NCBI GenBank assembly: GCA_039621445.1
Contig: CP154956.1
Location: forward strand, 88,914,482 to 88,978,481
Length of the DNA stretch: 64,000 bases
DNA from: Euglena gracilis
Lineage: Eukaryota > Euglenida > Euglenophyceae > Euglenales
Direction: 5' to 3'
Shown here: one piece after another, positions 41,440 through 52,486 of the stretch
Layout of the letters: each line of letters opens with the position of its first letter
Position numbering within the stretch: position 1 is the stretch's first letter
Notes under the pieces: generated by a model
What the model saw: only the letters and a program-made list of their open reading frames with translations
Database searches by the model: none
What the model was told of the DNA's origin: nothing
Program-made: the position numbers and the translations under genes

Positions 41440-41788
41440 CCCTCCCCTATGTCCAATGACCGGTAACCTCTGTCCTCTAACCAGGGGGGGGGTCGTTGGA
41501 CATGGGGTCAAAAGAAAGTTGGTGGGCACACGGGTCCCTACCCACCCAAAAATGCCCAAATTTTCCCTTCCAGCGCTTTGCGCCGAAAATTTTGGGCAAT
41601 TTTGACAATTTTTTGTCCAAAAAGTGTCAAAATGGCACTTTGGCCAAATTTTTGGCCAATTTTTGGGCAAATTTTTTGTCCCGGTGCTTCACGCCGGGAC
41701 CAAAAATTTGGCCAAACCTCCGAAAAGGTGTCCTCTGTCCGGGGGGGGTGGTCATTGGACGTAGGGGGGTCGTTGGACATGGGGGGGG
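41440..41788. mobile_element. C/G-tract element with CTATGTCCAACGACC ends, copy 1 (349 bp)
   Basis: Ends CCCTCCCCTATGTCC and GGACATGGGGGGGG, flanked on both sides by TAC (41437-41439 and 41789-41791). Hairpins are CCAGCGCTTTGCGCCG (41570) and CCCGGTGCTTCACGCCGGG (41680), about 110 bp apart. Copy 2 is at 44366. Confidence 0.85.
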
Positions 41789-42161
41789 TACAGGCGGGCG
41801 GCGGGCGGGGTGCGCCGTGTAACAATGGGGTGGGGAAATGAATATCGCCGAACGCGGGGATGCCTTCCGGGAGGACATGGAATTCCTGAACGGCAAAATC
41901 ACGACCCGATCCACAACGAGAGGGGAAGCAATGGGTTTCATGGGTTTGCAATGAATGAAATGGCAGGGAAAACCATTCACAAGGAGAAAAAGATGGAACT
42001 CTGATTCCCAAAAGAGTTAATCAGGGAATGCGGGTTTGTTTTCCCAGAGTCCAGAAAATGATAAATGTGGTTGGTTTGACCGTTTTGGGCATTTTTTTTT
42101 GCTGCGCCAGTGCACACTTTTTGGGGGGAGGTTGACTAGTGACTAGTGTTCTCCTCTGCAG

Positions 42162-42398
42162 AAACGTACGCAGGAAAATGATGCGGGGGAAATGGCACAA
42201 AATCTTGGGTGGCCATCAGTTTCACACTTCGTGTTGGCAGCGGCCACTCACAATGAGCCCTCCCACCCGCCGTTGGCCGGCCGCTGCCTCCAGCCATCCC
42301 CGGGCGAGGCCGTACCGTGGCAGCCTGCCGTGCAAGCCGCGGCGGTGGTCCATCCCAGCCAGCCAGGCCCTGTGTTCGCTTCCAGCCTGGCAGCGTGA
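42162..42398 (+). CDS. Candidate 3'-terminal exon, unknown protein
   Basis: A good acceptor (GTTCTCCTCTGCAG) opens a 78-codon frame that ends in TGA. It starts KRTQENDAGEMAQNLGWPS and continues Ala/Pro-rich. Third positions are about three quarters G/C from 42230 on, similar to the well-supported exons elsewhere. A small frame upstream at 41838-41952 (from ATG: MNIAERGDAFREDMEFLNG) could belong to the same gene, but the phases do not join. No family was recognised. Confidence 0.3.
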   Translation, partial: KRTQENDAGEMAQNLGWPSVSHFVLAAATHNEPSHPPLAGRCLQPSPGEAVPWQPAVQAAAVVHPSQPGPVFASSLAA

Positions 42399-42698
42399 AC
42401 AGTGCGGGCCTGGTGGGCATATGTGGCGCTGCGCTTAGCGGAGGTCGGAGCCTACAAATTCATTCCAGCCCGACAAATGCCCAACATAGAAACAGCGAAA
42501 ACGATTGTGCAAAAGAAAGGAGTGCAAGGAACGTTCCGTTTTCCCTGCAAACAAACACTATCATTTTGAGTATTTTAAATGTTGGAGAGCTGATAATCCA
42601 GGTCTTCGGACAAGAGGAAAAGAAAGGGCGGAGCCAATGGAAGAGCAACCTAACTCTTCATTTCTGTACCTGTGCTCACAAGAGCAGACGATCGCGTG

Positions 42699-42728
42699 CA
42701 CACACACACACACACATACACACACACA

Positions 42729-42761
<33 letters not shown>

Positions 42762-42762
42762 T
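42699..42762. repeat. (CA)n microsatellite
   Basis: About 30 CA dinucleotides interrupted by two or three TA. The His-Thr frames here are by-products. Confidence 0.95.
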
Positions 42763-42899
42763 GGGATGGAGCACCCACGGTTTATTACAACGTTTTCCTA
42801 GAATATTGCGAGGTCAGTGGAGCAGCGCAGAGGAATGCATCGTCGCTCAAATCGTGCTTCCTGTGATGCATCTGCGCAGCCTCAGAAGGGGAAGGGGCT

Positions 42900-43920
42900 A
42901 AATAATATCAACTCCTGAGGGAGGGGGAGGTCATTTTCGACGTTCAAAAAACCAGTCAGCCTTGGAGTCACTCTGGCCAAAAAAAATGCCCCAAACCAGA
43001 GAATTTCGACCACTGATTTGAACCACTTCCTATCCTGGGGGGGGGGGGACTGGACGTCGATTTTTTTTTGGATATGATGATAGCTTTAAAACCCTGCTCC
43101 TTTGATGTGGAGGCGATACGTGTCTGTGGGCATGCTGAACAGGGGTCATCAAGTCAGCGACAAAATCAGGTGTGATTGAACCTGTTGATAAAAAATGTTC
43201 TGTGCATGGCATTTTCTGAAATTATTCAAAAAACTGCGTACATATTTTCCACCCAAAAAAGGAAATATCCAGGTGCATTCAAAAGGCACAAACGATTGGT
43301 CTCAGATAATATGGTCACCATGGTCCTGAATAAATGCTATGAGCAAAGTTCTAGCAACTTCTGCAAGTTATGAGCAAGTTCTGTATCGGTTCTGCGTTGC
43401 TGGTTGTTCTCCTGACATTGAGCCATATCATTGCTTAATTATTGCTTGCATATCATTGCTGACCCCTCCCCCCATATATCTGGCTGGATTGACTTGCAGT
43501 CTGTCCTCTTTTTTTTTTTTTGCTCTGAACTCCCTGCGTGTCGGCCCAAACTGGCTCGGTCCTGTGGGGGACCACTGCCAACAAGTGATCTCTCATTGTT
43601 CAGCCACACAGAGGTGGCTGGCGGCAGTTTTGCGGTGGCTGCGGAGGCAGTTGCGGATGTGTGCCTGAAAGTGGGCCCACCCCTTCTGAGGGGCAATGGA
43701 AGAGCACCACAAAAGCACCACAAAGAACACCACAAGAGCACCACACGCCGAAAGGCAAAGAAGTGCAGCGAAGCGGTTGGCTGGGGGTTGCGCCGTGGCT
43801 GGGGCACCGCCGCAGTAGCAGCGGGGAAGAGTGGGCCGGCTAACGGGGTGCAGGGGCCACCCTGTGGGAGGGTTTGCCACGCCATGAATGGTTCTGGCCC
43901 GGCTTGAAGACACATAACCC
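42900..43920. other. No recognised gene
   Basis: Balanced composition with few repeats. A plus frame over about 43570-43670 reads SHTEVAGGSFAVAAEAVAD and may be a small exon, but no splice sites stand out and no family is recognised. Confidence 0.4.
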
Positions 43921-43924
43921 TCCT

Positions 43925-44244
43925 CCCCACCTATAAGAAACCCTCCTCTATAAGAAACCTCCACCTATAAGAAACTCTTTCAGGATTTTTGGACCGACGC
44001 CCACCTATAAGAAACCCCTGGGAAGCTTTGAACCAACCACCTGTAAGAAAACCCCCAATTTTCTTCAGCGCCGAAGGCGCCGAAGGAAATTTTCGACTGT
44101 TTTTGGCCACTTTTGGCCTTTTTTCAGTGCAAAAAATTTTTCGGACATTGAAACCCACCTATAAGAAACCCCCACCTATAAGAAACCCCTTGGGCCATTT
44201 TTTGGAAACCCACCTATAGAAACGGGTTTCTTATAGGTGGGGGG
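43925..44244. mobile_element. C/G-tract element with CACCTATAAGAAACCC ends (about 320 bp)
   Basis: Both ends are built of CCCCACCTATAAGAAACCC and its complement, and the unit is repeated three to four times near each end. It includes the hairpin GGCGCCGAAGGCGCC at 44066. No target duplication could be fixed. Confidence 0.75.
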
Positions 44245-44365
44245 ATTTACTATTTTTTTTCTCTGTGCGTGAGCCCCCCCGCCCACACAACGAACCACGA
44301 AGACCCACACAGGAATCGTTTTTCTTCGGACTCCATTTTTCAAAAAAAAGAGTTGAAAATTTGTA

Positions 44366-44780
44366 CCCCCCCCCTATGTCCAACGACCAGTAACCTCTGT
44401 CCTCCGACCGGGGGGGTGGTCGTTGGACATAGGGTAGTGACCAAAAAGGTGTCCTCTGACCGGGGGGGGGGGTGGTCGTTGGACATGGGGTCAAAAAAAA
44501 GTTGGTGGGCACCCGGGTCCCTACCCACCCAAAAATGCCCCAATTTTCCCTTCCGGCGCTTCGCGCCGAAAATTTTGGGCAATTTTGACAAATTTTTGTC
44601 CAAAAAGTGTCAAAAATGGCATTTTGGCCAAATTTTTGGCCAATTTTTGGGCAAAATTTTTCGTCCCGGCGCTTTGCGCCGGGACCAAAAATTTGGTCAA
44701 ACCTCCGAAAAGGTGTCCTCCGACCGGGGGGGGGGGGGGTGGTCATTGGACATAGGGGGGTCGTTGGACATAGGGAGGGG
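44366..44780. mobile_element. C/G-tract element with CTATGTCCAACGACC ends, copy 2 (415 bp)
   Basis: Flanked on both sides by GTA (44363-44365 and 44781-44783). Ends CCCCTATGTCCAACGACC and GGTCGTTGGACATAGGG. Hairpins are CCGGCGCTTCGCGCCG (44555) and CCCGGCGCTTTGCGCCGGG (44666). The inner part repeats the end motif. Confidence 0.88.
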
Positions 44781-44801
44781 GTACAAGAGCTTTATTTCTG
44801 A

Positions 44802-45055
44802 CTAAGTTGAGCCACAGCCAAATTTATCAAATCTCTTTCCCTCCCTCCCATGGCACGGGGGATGGGGGAGGTCCCACAGCCTGGCTGGGAACTGCTGGCA
44901 GGAAAAAGGTGCTGGTTGGCTGGTACGTTGCTGCGGTGCATTGGAAATGTCAATGAGGACGTTTGCTTGCATTTCTGAGAACGTTGCTGGCCCCACTTGG
45001 GCCCGTCCGTCAGACAGTGTGCAGTTCCAGTCCTGTTGTTGCTGGGTCGCTGCAC
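44802..45055 (-). CDS. Candidate terminal exon, unknown protein
   Basis: Minus-strand frame of about 84 codons after a possible acceptor (GAGAAGTGCAG|CGACCC), ending in TAG. It begins QQQQDWNCTLSDGRAQVG and continues with ordinary composition. The upstream part of the 188-codon frame, over G-rich sequence, is probably not coding. No family was recognised. Confidence 0.25.
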
Positions 45056-45738
45056 TTCTCAATTGATGGCCTTTCAGGTGGGGGGGGGGGTTGTTCAAGG
45101 ATTTAGGAAGGCTGGTCTCCAGCTGCCGGGGGTTTGACCCCCCCATAAGAATGGGCCTCTGCACAGAACATAACACAGCGCGGTGATTCCTCCGACTCAA
45201 TGCTGCTGACGGGCACTGCTGAAGGGGGGGGGGGCGGGGGGCAACAAGGAATCTTTGTGAGTCACTGCTCAGGGGGGGGGAGGGGGGAGAGAGGACGCAG
45301 CCGGCAGCAGGCAGGAAGCCCACACAGCCCCTCTGCTGCCATGGCCTGCTGGCAATAAAACATTCCACCCGATTCGATCAAACAAAGCAAACATGTGGCG
45401 GGGGGGTCCCTGTGTGCACTGTGGCGGTTTGTTTGGTGCCTTTTGTACCTTCTTCTGGCCTGGCGCTGTTTTTCCGCCTGGGGCCCTGTTTGTCTGCGCA
45501 GAGCCCCCTGAAAGGTCCCCCGTCATGTGTCATGTGACTGCCACCACCTGCCTGGGCAAACGGCGCCGGGGGCCGTAGGTGCAGTGGGTGGGGGGGGGGG
45601 AGGGAAAACAACCGCCGGGCAGCATCGAGCCGAAATGCGCCGGCTCGGGCTCGGGCAGGGCAGAACGGGAAGGCCTGGTGGGGGGGGGTGCGCGGCGGAC
45701 GGGCAGTGGTAGGTGCGTAACGCCAAGACCAGCCTGAT

Positions 45739-46245
45739 CTGGATAGGTTATTGGTTAAGGTGTTGGCCTCACACGCGGGAGGTCGTGGGTTCGAGACCCA
45801 GGTCCCGCCGTGCGAGTCCTGGTCGATCCCGTACGGGCAGAGGGCATACCGCGGGGATCGATCGGCGCACCTTCGGCTGTATACATGGGGTCCGACCCGC
45901 CACCACTCTGGCTGTCTGGCCGATTCCCGTTCTGCCCTGGGCTCGGGGGCGGTGCGGGGGACGGGCGGGAGTGCGTGTGCATGTGCGGCATCCGTGGAAC
46001 GATGCGGGTGCACCGCTGGGTCGTTGCCGGGACTGAGACCGCTGCCGCGGCTGCATCCTGGCAGACCCAATGCTTCGAACCCGCCTCCGCTTGCGCTGGA
46101 AAATGGGACGCAGAAGATACCTTTGGGGTTCAGCATCCTTTGGAAAAAAGCAAATGAAAACTGAATAAATAAATAAATAAAATAATAATAAAATAAATAA
46201 ATAAATAATAACAATAAATAAATAAAAATAATACAAAAAATAACA
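45739..46245 (+). mobile_element. tRNA-Val-derived SINE
   Basis: The 5' part resembles tRNA-Val(CAC). An A-box-like segment (TTATTGGTTAAGG) is followed by the anticodon loop CTCACAC at 45768-45774 and a perfect B box GGTTCGAGACC at 45788-45798. The anticodon and T stems are mispaired, so it is not a working tRNA. The body continues to an A-rich tail of AATA/AAAT repeats (46163-46250). A piece of the body (CTGGCTGTCTGGCCGATTCC at 45910) recurs inverted at 35315-35355, showing that the sequence is dispersed. The antisense strand reads WVSNPRPPACEA, a hallmark of reading backwards through a B box. Confidence 0.7.
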
Positions 46246-46394
46246 TCTAAAAATAATCAGAAAAATTTTTCGGTGAGGGCAGCGACCAAACGAGCTACAA
46301 AAACCTTTTGCTAAAATAATTGATTGGTTTTGGAGTGAGGGTGAACAAGACTGTACGGAAAGGCTTGGGGTGCCCCCCCCCCTTGGGGGAGGGG

Positions 46395-46618
46395 GGCTTC
46401 GGCCAGTTGGCTGGTTAAGGGTTGAGCCTGGGTCATACCTCTCTGGGTCAGACCTCTGGTGGACATGTGTTCAACCACACAGACATAACTATCGGGTGCT
46501 GTGTTCAATCCATGGAAGTGAGTGCAGTCCAGATCACCCAAAGGCTTTACCGGAGAAATGCTCAACACCAATCAAACAACACCAAGCAAATAAATCCAGA
46601 AACAAAAATTAAAGCACG
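46395..46618 (+). mobile_element. Possible second tRNA-like SINE
   Basis: The segment GGCCAGTTGGCTGGTTAAGG resembles a tRNA-Leu or tRNA-Ser D-arm. A weak B-box-like TGTTCAACCAC follows at about 46469. The 3' side is A-rich (AAATAAATCCAGAAACAAAA). Support is modest. Confidence 0.3.
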
Positions 46619-46750
46619 CGAGAGGTGAGTTCATGGGGGCAGGGGCTGATCAGTCTGATGCTGATCGAACTAGCAAAAATTTGTGCAATTTTTTTCCCGT
46701 CGGGTCTGTGATGTATCCCAAACAGCCTCCCATGCCCGTTGAAAGTCAAT

Positions 46751-47119
46751 GGGGATGCCCACCCCGCAGTGCCGGCACTGCATGGCACTGCGTGTGGCAC
46801 TGCGTGTGGTACTGCATGGCACTGCGTGGCACTGCGTGGGCACTGCGTGGCACTGCGTGACACTGCGTGGCACTGCGGGCCGTTAAACCCTTATTTTCGC
46901 ACCATTGGCATTTTTGGGCCATCAAGGGCAATTCTGGTTGTTTTGGGCAACTTTTTGCCTTTTTGGGCCAATTTGACCGCTTCTGACTAGAAATGTCGAA
47001 AAATGACCAAAAAGATGCCTGAAAAGCGTTACATCATTGAAGGTGATTGTATGCGGGTTGAACGGCCCTCAGTGCCACGCGGTGCCACGCAGTGCCGGCA
47101 CTGCAGGGTGGGCATCCCC
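46751..47119. mobile_element. MITE-like element with GGGGATGCCCACC ends (369 bp)
   Basis: The left end GGGGATGCCCACCCC runs straight into the perfect palindrome GCAGTGCCGGCACTGC. The right end is the inverted copy, with one mismatch over about 30 bp. Beyond it, the left side carries a ten-copy array of TGGCACTGCG. A possible 3-bp duplication AAT flanks the element. Confidence 0.75.
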
Positions 47120-49720
47120 AATAACCAGCCTCGCAAAGCGTGCACCATAAATGTGACCCAAGATGGGCTAGTGTGGCTGGGGAATTGGCCCTCCGTCGTT
47201 TCCCAAGCAGCGATTTCGAAATTCATATTCAAATTTCAAATCAAAAAAATAAAAAATTGAAAAAATATTGAATTCACCAAAAAATTCGCACTTCTTGTTT
47301 CTTCTTTGGGGTCTGTGGTGTGCTTCCCCACCTTCCTAGCGCCCCCTGGCGCTTGTCCCCTTGACAGGCAAACTTGGCCCCCTCAAATTGGCCTTCGGCC
47401 TTAACTTGCGAACTTGGCCCCCCATTTTTAAGGTTTTTTGGCCTGTTTTGCGCCTGCCGAAATTCTGAACATGCAAACTTCACCCTAAGGTTGCCCCCCG
47501 GTCTTATCTCCAATCGTGGCCCGGGCCAAAATGCTCGAAAGTTACCCGTAGACCTCAAAATGAAAAAATTTTCCTTTCCGTATTGTTTTTCTCGTCAGAT
47601 TTAGTTATTTTTCTCCAGTCAGGTTTCCCCCCTTTGTTCAAATACCACTGCCTGGTGCTTTCCCACATTCTGGCCCCCCCCATGAGCCCCCCCCCCCCCA
47701 AAGGGGGGCAGATGCCAGTCCCAAACCACATGCACAGCGCCAGGATGCACCGCCTTCGCCCAGAAGCCACTGCCCTGTCCCCGCCCCCGCCCCTCCCACT
47801 GGATTTTGGAGGGGCGGGAGGCGGGCCACGAGGCGAATGCGCCGAGGGATGCCCACAGCGACCATGGGAGGGCTTACCAGACTGCCAGCCATGCAATGCG
47901 GGTGGGACCCCAAAAAAAAACGGTACACAAAACGCATGCTGACCCAGCTCTGTTCAATGTCAATTTGGTCCCCCACGCCCCCCCCCCCTAACGCCTCCCC
48001 CTCGACGTCCACGCACGCACACACGCACGCACGCATGCACGCGCACACAAAGCTTCAAGATTTGAGCGATCAAAAAGGAAATACCTGTGGGGGATTTTTG
48101 CAATGCGCCGGGCCGTGTGCAATGTGGCGCTTGTGAGTATGTCTGTGAGCACGGGTGTACGGGTGTGTGGCAGAGCACCCAGAGATTCAGGCTTCAACGA
48201 AGGAGATTCTGGCCAGCAGATGGTCGCAGAAAAAGTGTGCAGATTTGGAAATATTAAAAAGCATGGCAGTGCCATGTTTTCCTTTCGACATGGAAGGTGT
48301 CCTCTTTGCGTTCAACTTCAGAGGTCTTTGCATTCCGTCCAGTCGCACCCACACAACATCTTCTGCTGGCTGACGGCGGCGGGCGGTCCTTTTGGGTTAA
48401 AAATTTTAAACCGCCCCACAACATTCGGAAGAATATGACTGGAAAAAAAAGAAACACCAATTGGCCGTATCATGATACAATGGGTCGAATTCTGATGATT
48501 TCTGGCATCCTGGGACCTCCGACCATCCACCCAAAAGATCAAAAACGTGCTTTTCGACCATTTAATATTCGACCCCGTTCAACGCCTGGACCGGCTGTTG
48601 GTCGGCCCTTTGGCCTGAGGGTTGAAGGATGGTCGTCAGTTTTTTCTATAAAAAAAAAAACTCCCATCCCCGTATGCAACGCTGGATGGTGGCGAGGGCA
48701 ACTCGTGATGGGTCGAATTTTTCTGGAAAGACATCTTTCTCAGCCAACAACCGACAATTGAAATATGCCAGGGATATTGTCCACCAATTGATTCTTATTC
48801 AGCAGAACTGAAATCGAAGGGGAGAGGCACCTTTTCCGCAAAAATCTACCTGCGATGTTGTCGTCATGTGGTCTGGATGAGCTCTGCACCCAAATGTTCC
48901 TTTTGAAATGGAGAGCCCTTTCAGGGACCATCCTCAGCATTGCTTGGCTGGTTCTACACGGTGTTCGATGTGTTGCCCCCTGGTCACTGCAGGCACCCTT
49001 TGGGTCCAAAACAAAACAGCAGATAGCAGATGGGAATGTTGGTGAGGTCAGGCCCCCACAGTATGGATGCACATTCCCTGGACCAAGCGGCCTTACTAAT
49101 GAACAAAATCTTAAAAATACCTGGATAATTATTTCTTCTTCTTCTCTTCATTTTCAGTGATCAGGGGTGATTGTTATCACACATCAAGGGTGCCAGGGAA
49201 TTTGCACCACAAATAGGGGAGGAAGCCCAAAGTAAAGGGCCCGAAGGTGTCTGGGCCTCCCCATCCCCAACGTGCAACCTCAAAAGATTTGCAGACCCCC
49301 AGCCAGACCTGAACTTAAGCCCAGATCTGGCCCAAGCGACCGTCCCCGGGTTCTATGAAGTGGAATGGCTCGTCTGACGTGGCAAGGAAAGTCGTTGGCG
49401 TCCAACAAGCTGACATGGAAGAGGCAGTTCCCCGGCCTCGTTGGTCTTTCTCTGTCCATGGCGGGAGCCACTTGGAGAGTCCAGAGCGTGATGAATGGTG
49501 AGAAAGAAATGGGACGAAAAGGAAAGGAATCAGCGCCTCCAATGAAGGACTGGGAAGTGATGCCGGGGGAGAGGGAGACGATGGGGGGGGGGGGAGGAGG
49601 AGGCAGCTGGACGGAGGGAAGAGGAGGACAATGACAGGACCACAGCGCCTCCTTGCACTGTTTTTATGGGACAGAAAATCAGCTGACAGGGCGCAGTTGG
49701 TGCTACATCATTGCACGTTC
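47120..49720. other. No recognised gene; CGCA microsatellite at 47999-48050
   Basis: Balanced composition. Several frames of 70-150 codons on either strand (for example 48297-48761 plus and 48740-49072 minus) have no family resemblance, and they overlap each other. A CACG/CGCA repeat lies at 47999-48050. Confidence 0.4.
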
Positions 49721-49726
49721 ATTTTA

Positions 49727-49860
49727 ATAGACAATAATTATATACACGAAACATTCATTATGCACAATGATACATTTACAATACACATGCAATAATACAT
49801 ACAAAATACATTTACAATACATACACAATAATTATTTAATATACATTTGATATAAACGTT
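49727..49860. repeat. AT-rich ATACA-type repeat
   Basis: Irregular repetition of ATACATTTACAATACA over 130 bp, in an otherwise balanced region. Confidence 0.75.
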
Positions 49861-50214
49861 TATCCATGGCATGGTTTTCGCAAATTGGAGGTGCAAACAC
49901 CCTCTAGTCAAGGGGGAATGACCAAAAGACTGCTGTCGGCCCACGGCGCAGCGTTTGGCCGGAATCTGTTTTCTAGAACGGCCAAAAACACAATTTCCAC
50001 AGTTATAAACCTAATTCCCCCCAAAAACCTGGGGGGGGGGTCTTTTTGGATTTTTTTTTGCTAAAAATTGGCAGGGCTTGTATTGGGGTGGGGTTTACAG
50101 CACGGTTGTGCACTTCTCTGGCGAAGGGTGAGGTGGATTAAGCTGAGCAATCAAAATTCTGATTATATAAAACATCTGCATTCAGAAAAGATCTGTGAAC
50201 ATTTTTTTCCCCCA

Positions 50215-50875
50215 GAAACTGCTAAGGTTCTCTTTGGGGGGGTAAAAGGTACCCCCGGATCGGTCAGGAACCCCCCCCCCCAGAATGTGGGGGTGGGGAG
50301 GATACCCCACCCAAGCTCTCGATACCCTCTTTGCATCGAACCCTGATCCAGGTGCACCTTTGGCTGCGGTTTCTCAGGGAGCGTAGCGGCATCCGGGGTA
50401 AATTCAGGGTTCACTGACACATACACTTCTCCCCAGCTCAGTTGACCGAATGATAAAATTTTGTTTGCCAGAGTCCATTTTCGCCGACTTCTGCCCTCTT
50501 TGTTTTCTCAATTTAATCCACTTTGGCACCTTCTGGCTTTCTGATTTAGCACAACCACACCTCCAATCCATCTTCGGGAGGCCCCATAAGAATTTTGGCC
50601 CGGCGCAAAGCGCCGGGCTGAAAATACCTCCCAAACCCGGTCAAAAAAAGCCATTTTTTTATTTTTATTTTTGAGCTCTTTTTGGCAAAAATGTGCCAAA
50701 AATGCCAAAAAATTTTCGGCGTGAGGCAGGAAGAATTTGACTGTTTGGGGGTCGGGTCCTGGATACCCCCCTTGGGATTGGTCCGGACCCCCCTTCGCAG
50801 GTGGGGGGGGGGGGTCCAGACCCCCTCTGTTTCAGGAGGGAGGGGGTGGGTGGGGTTTCGAACCTTGGGAGCAAA
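50215..50875. repeat. Decayed C/G-tract and hairpin elements
   Basis: Two degraded relatives of the element at 22736. The first (50215-50350) has GATACCCTCTTTGCATCGAA. The second (50575-50870) has the hairpin CCCGGCGCAAAGCGCCGGG, followed by GGTCCGGACCCCCC. Homopolymers are shorter than in the intron copies. Confidence 0.55.
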
Positions 50876-50879
50876 AGAA

Positions 50880-52480
50880 AGAAAAAAACTGGAAACTCAA
50901 TTTTGTGGTGCATCACCAGACGCCATCGCATTTACCCTTTTCATATTCAATTTTATCAAATATGTTTGACACAATACACAAAAAGGCATTTCCGCCCGCT
51001 GCTGCCCAGACCTGCACTGCGTTGCAGCGGGATGGACAGACAGCAAAGCCCCGCAAGCGCTGCAGCAAGCAACCCAGGATTAGGCATTTCCTCACCTCGC
51101 AGGGGGAAGGGCCCAGCGGTCGTTTCGTAGCGTCCTTCACTGGCGACTGGAAGAGAAAGAGGAGGGGCCATGACCCAAAATATTCACCAAAGAAGTGATA
51201 TCGATATTATAATTCAAATAGGACCTTACCAAAGCATCTCTGAGCAATTCCAAAGCAAACAACAGTAAATGCGAAGAACAACATACGCAGAAGCTATGGC
51301 AATCACTTTTTTGGGGGAGCCTTTTACGTTAAGCAAGAATGCCTGATCCATTTCTGGAGTCCAAACCCTACTCCACTCATAACAAAAAAAAAACGAGAGG
51401 AAAAGATCCTTCCACATAACCCGATTCCAGGAGCGACAAAGCTGTTTACACGGAGTGAGAAATCAGAAGGTTGGACATATCCATGCTCTGTGGCGTATAA
51501 AACGTCCGCCGTGAGAAAATTACCTGCATATGGAGGATCAGAGGCAATTTTACCGGGACATGTGTGAACCACTGAAACAATCACCTTGGGTTTCTCCGCC
51601 GTGCCGGTACTATGAAGTGGATATCAATGACGGAGGATCTGGCAATGGGCACGTGAACTTTCGAAAACCGCAAACCCACACGTCTGATCAGACAGGTGAG
51701 GTACAGGTGGGCACCCCCCCCCCCCGGAAGGTTTGGGTTCAGCCCAATTGGTGAGCACTGTGGGGAGTCCAAACTCCATCCAGGCCAGGTCGGTGACTGC
51801 GGACCAAGAAGCCACTTTCAGACTGTCCAGGGGGGGGACGGGGGGGGGGGACTGTCCAATCCCGGCAATCCCATACCATCTCAGGAATGAGTGGCCAGCC
51901 AACCAGCCCAATGCGCAAACAGTGCGAGGATGGGATCTCCGGGAGAGTGGTTGAATGGCGCCTCTTGCATCGGGATGATAGCCTCCCCCGAGGCACGGTG
52001 GGGCATGAGAGCTGCTGTTTGGGGGTGGGGGGGGGTTGGGGATAAATAATTTTTGAGGTGACAGGCGGTCAGCGGGGATGTTGGCGGCAGGGGATGGGCT
52101 GGAGGACAGCAGGAAGTGGTGGATGTTTGCAAAACCCGACCCCCGGGGACAGATCATTCATCATTGAGCAGGAGACGATATGAACATATAAAATAACAGA
52201 CATTATATGTATTATATGTGCATAAAGTTTTTCTTTGTTTGCTGTCAGCAATGAAGAGAAAATAAAAACAAAAAAAGGGCACGCAAAACGACCATTTTCG
52301 AAGCTAGTTCTCTGAAAGTGGGCGCCCATTCATTTGTTTCTTGTTCCTATGATGGCAGTGTGATAGCAATCCAGTGCAGCGGCAGTGGTGGTGCAGTGGC
52401 TGTGTGGCAAAGTCCTCGCGGCCAGGCTTCGATATCAGGGCAGGTAGGGGGTCGGACCCCCCCCCCCCGGTCCAGGTGGG
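50880..52480. other. Low-repeat region with an ambiguous exon near 51542-51695
   Basis: On the plus strand, 51542-51695 reads RQFYRDMCEPLKQSPW and ends at a strong donor CAG|GTGAGG. On the minus strand, about 51527-51613 reads KPKVIVSVVHTCPGKIASD and ends at GCAG|GTAATT. Only one can be right, and neither was recognised. A degraded tRNA-like segment (GGTGCAGTGGCTGTGTGG) lies near 52390. Confidence 0.3.
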
Positions 52481-52486
52481 GGTCGC

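Noticed and set aside
42505-42866. His-Thr-rich frames
   Set aside because: Translation of the (CA)n microsatellite.
45739-45808. A functional tRNA-Val(CAC) gene
   Set aside because: Anticodon and T stems have mismatches and no matching acceptor stem was found; the A-rich tail fits a SINE.
45378-46214. 278-codon minus-strand frame
   Set aside because: It reads antisense through the tRNA-derived SINE and its AATA tail; the WVSNPRPPACEA segment is the known signature of reading backwards through a B box.
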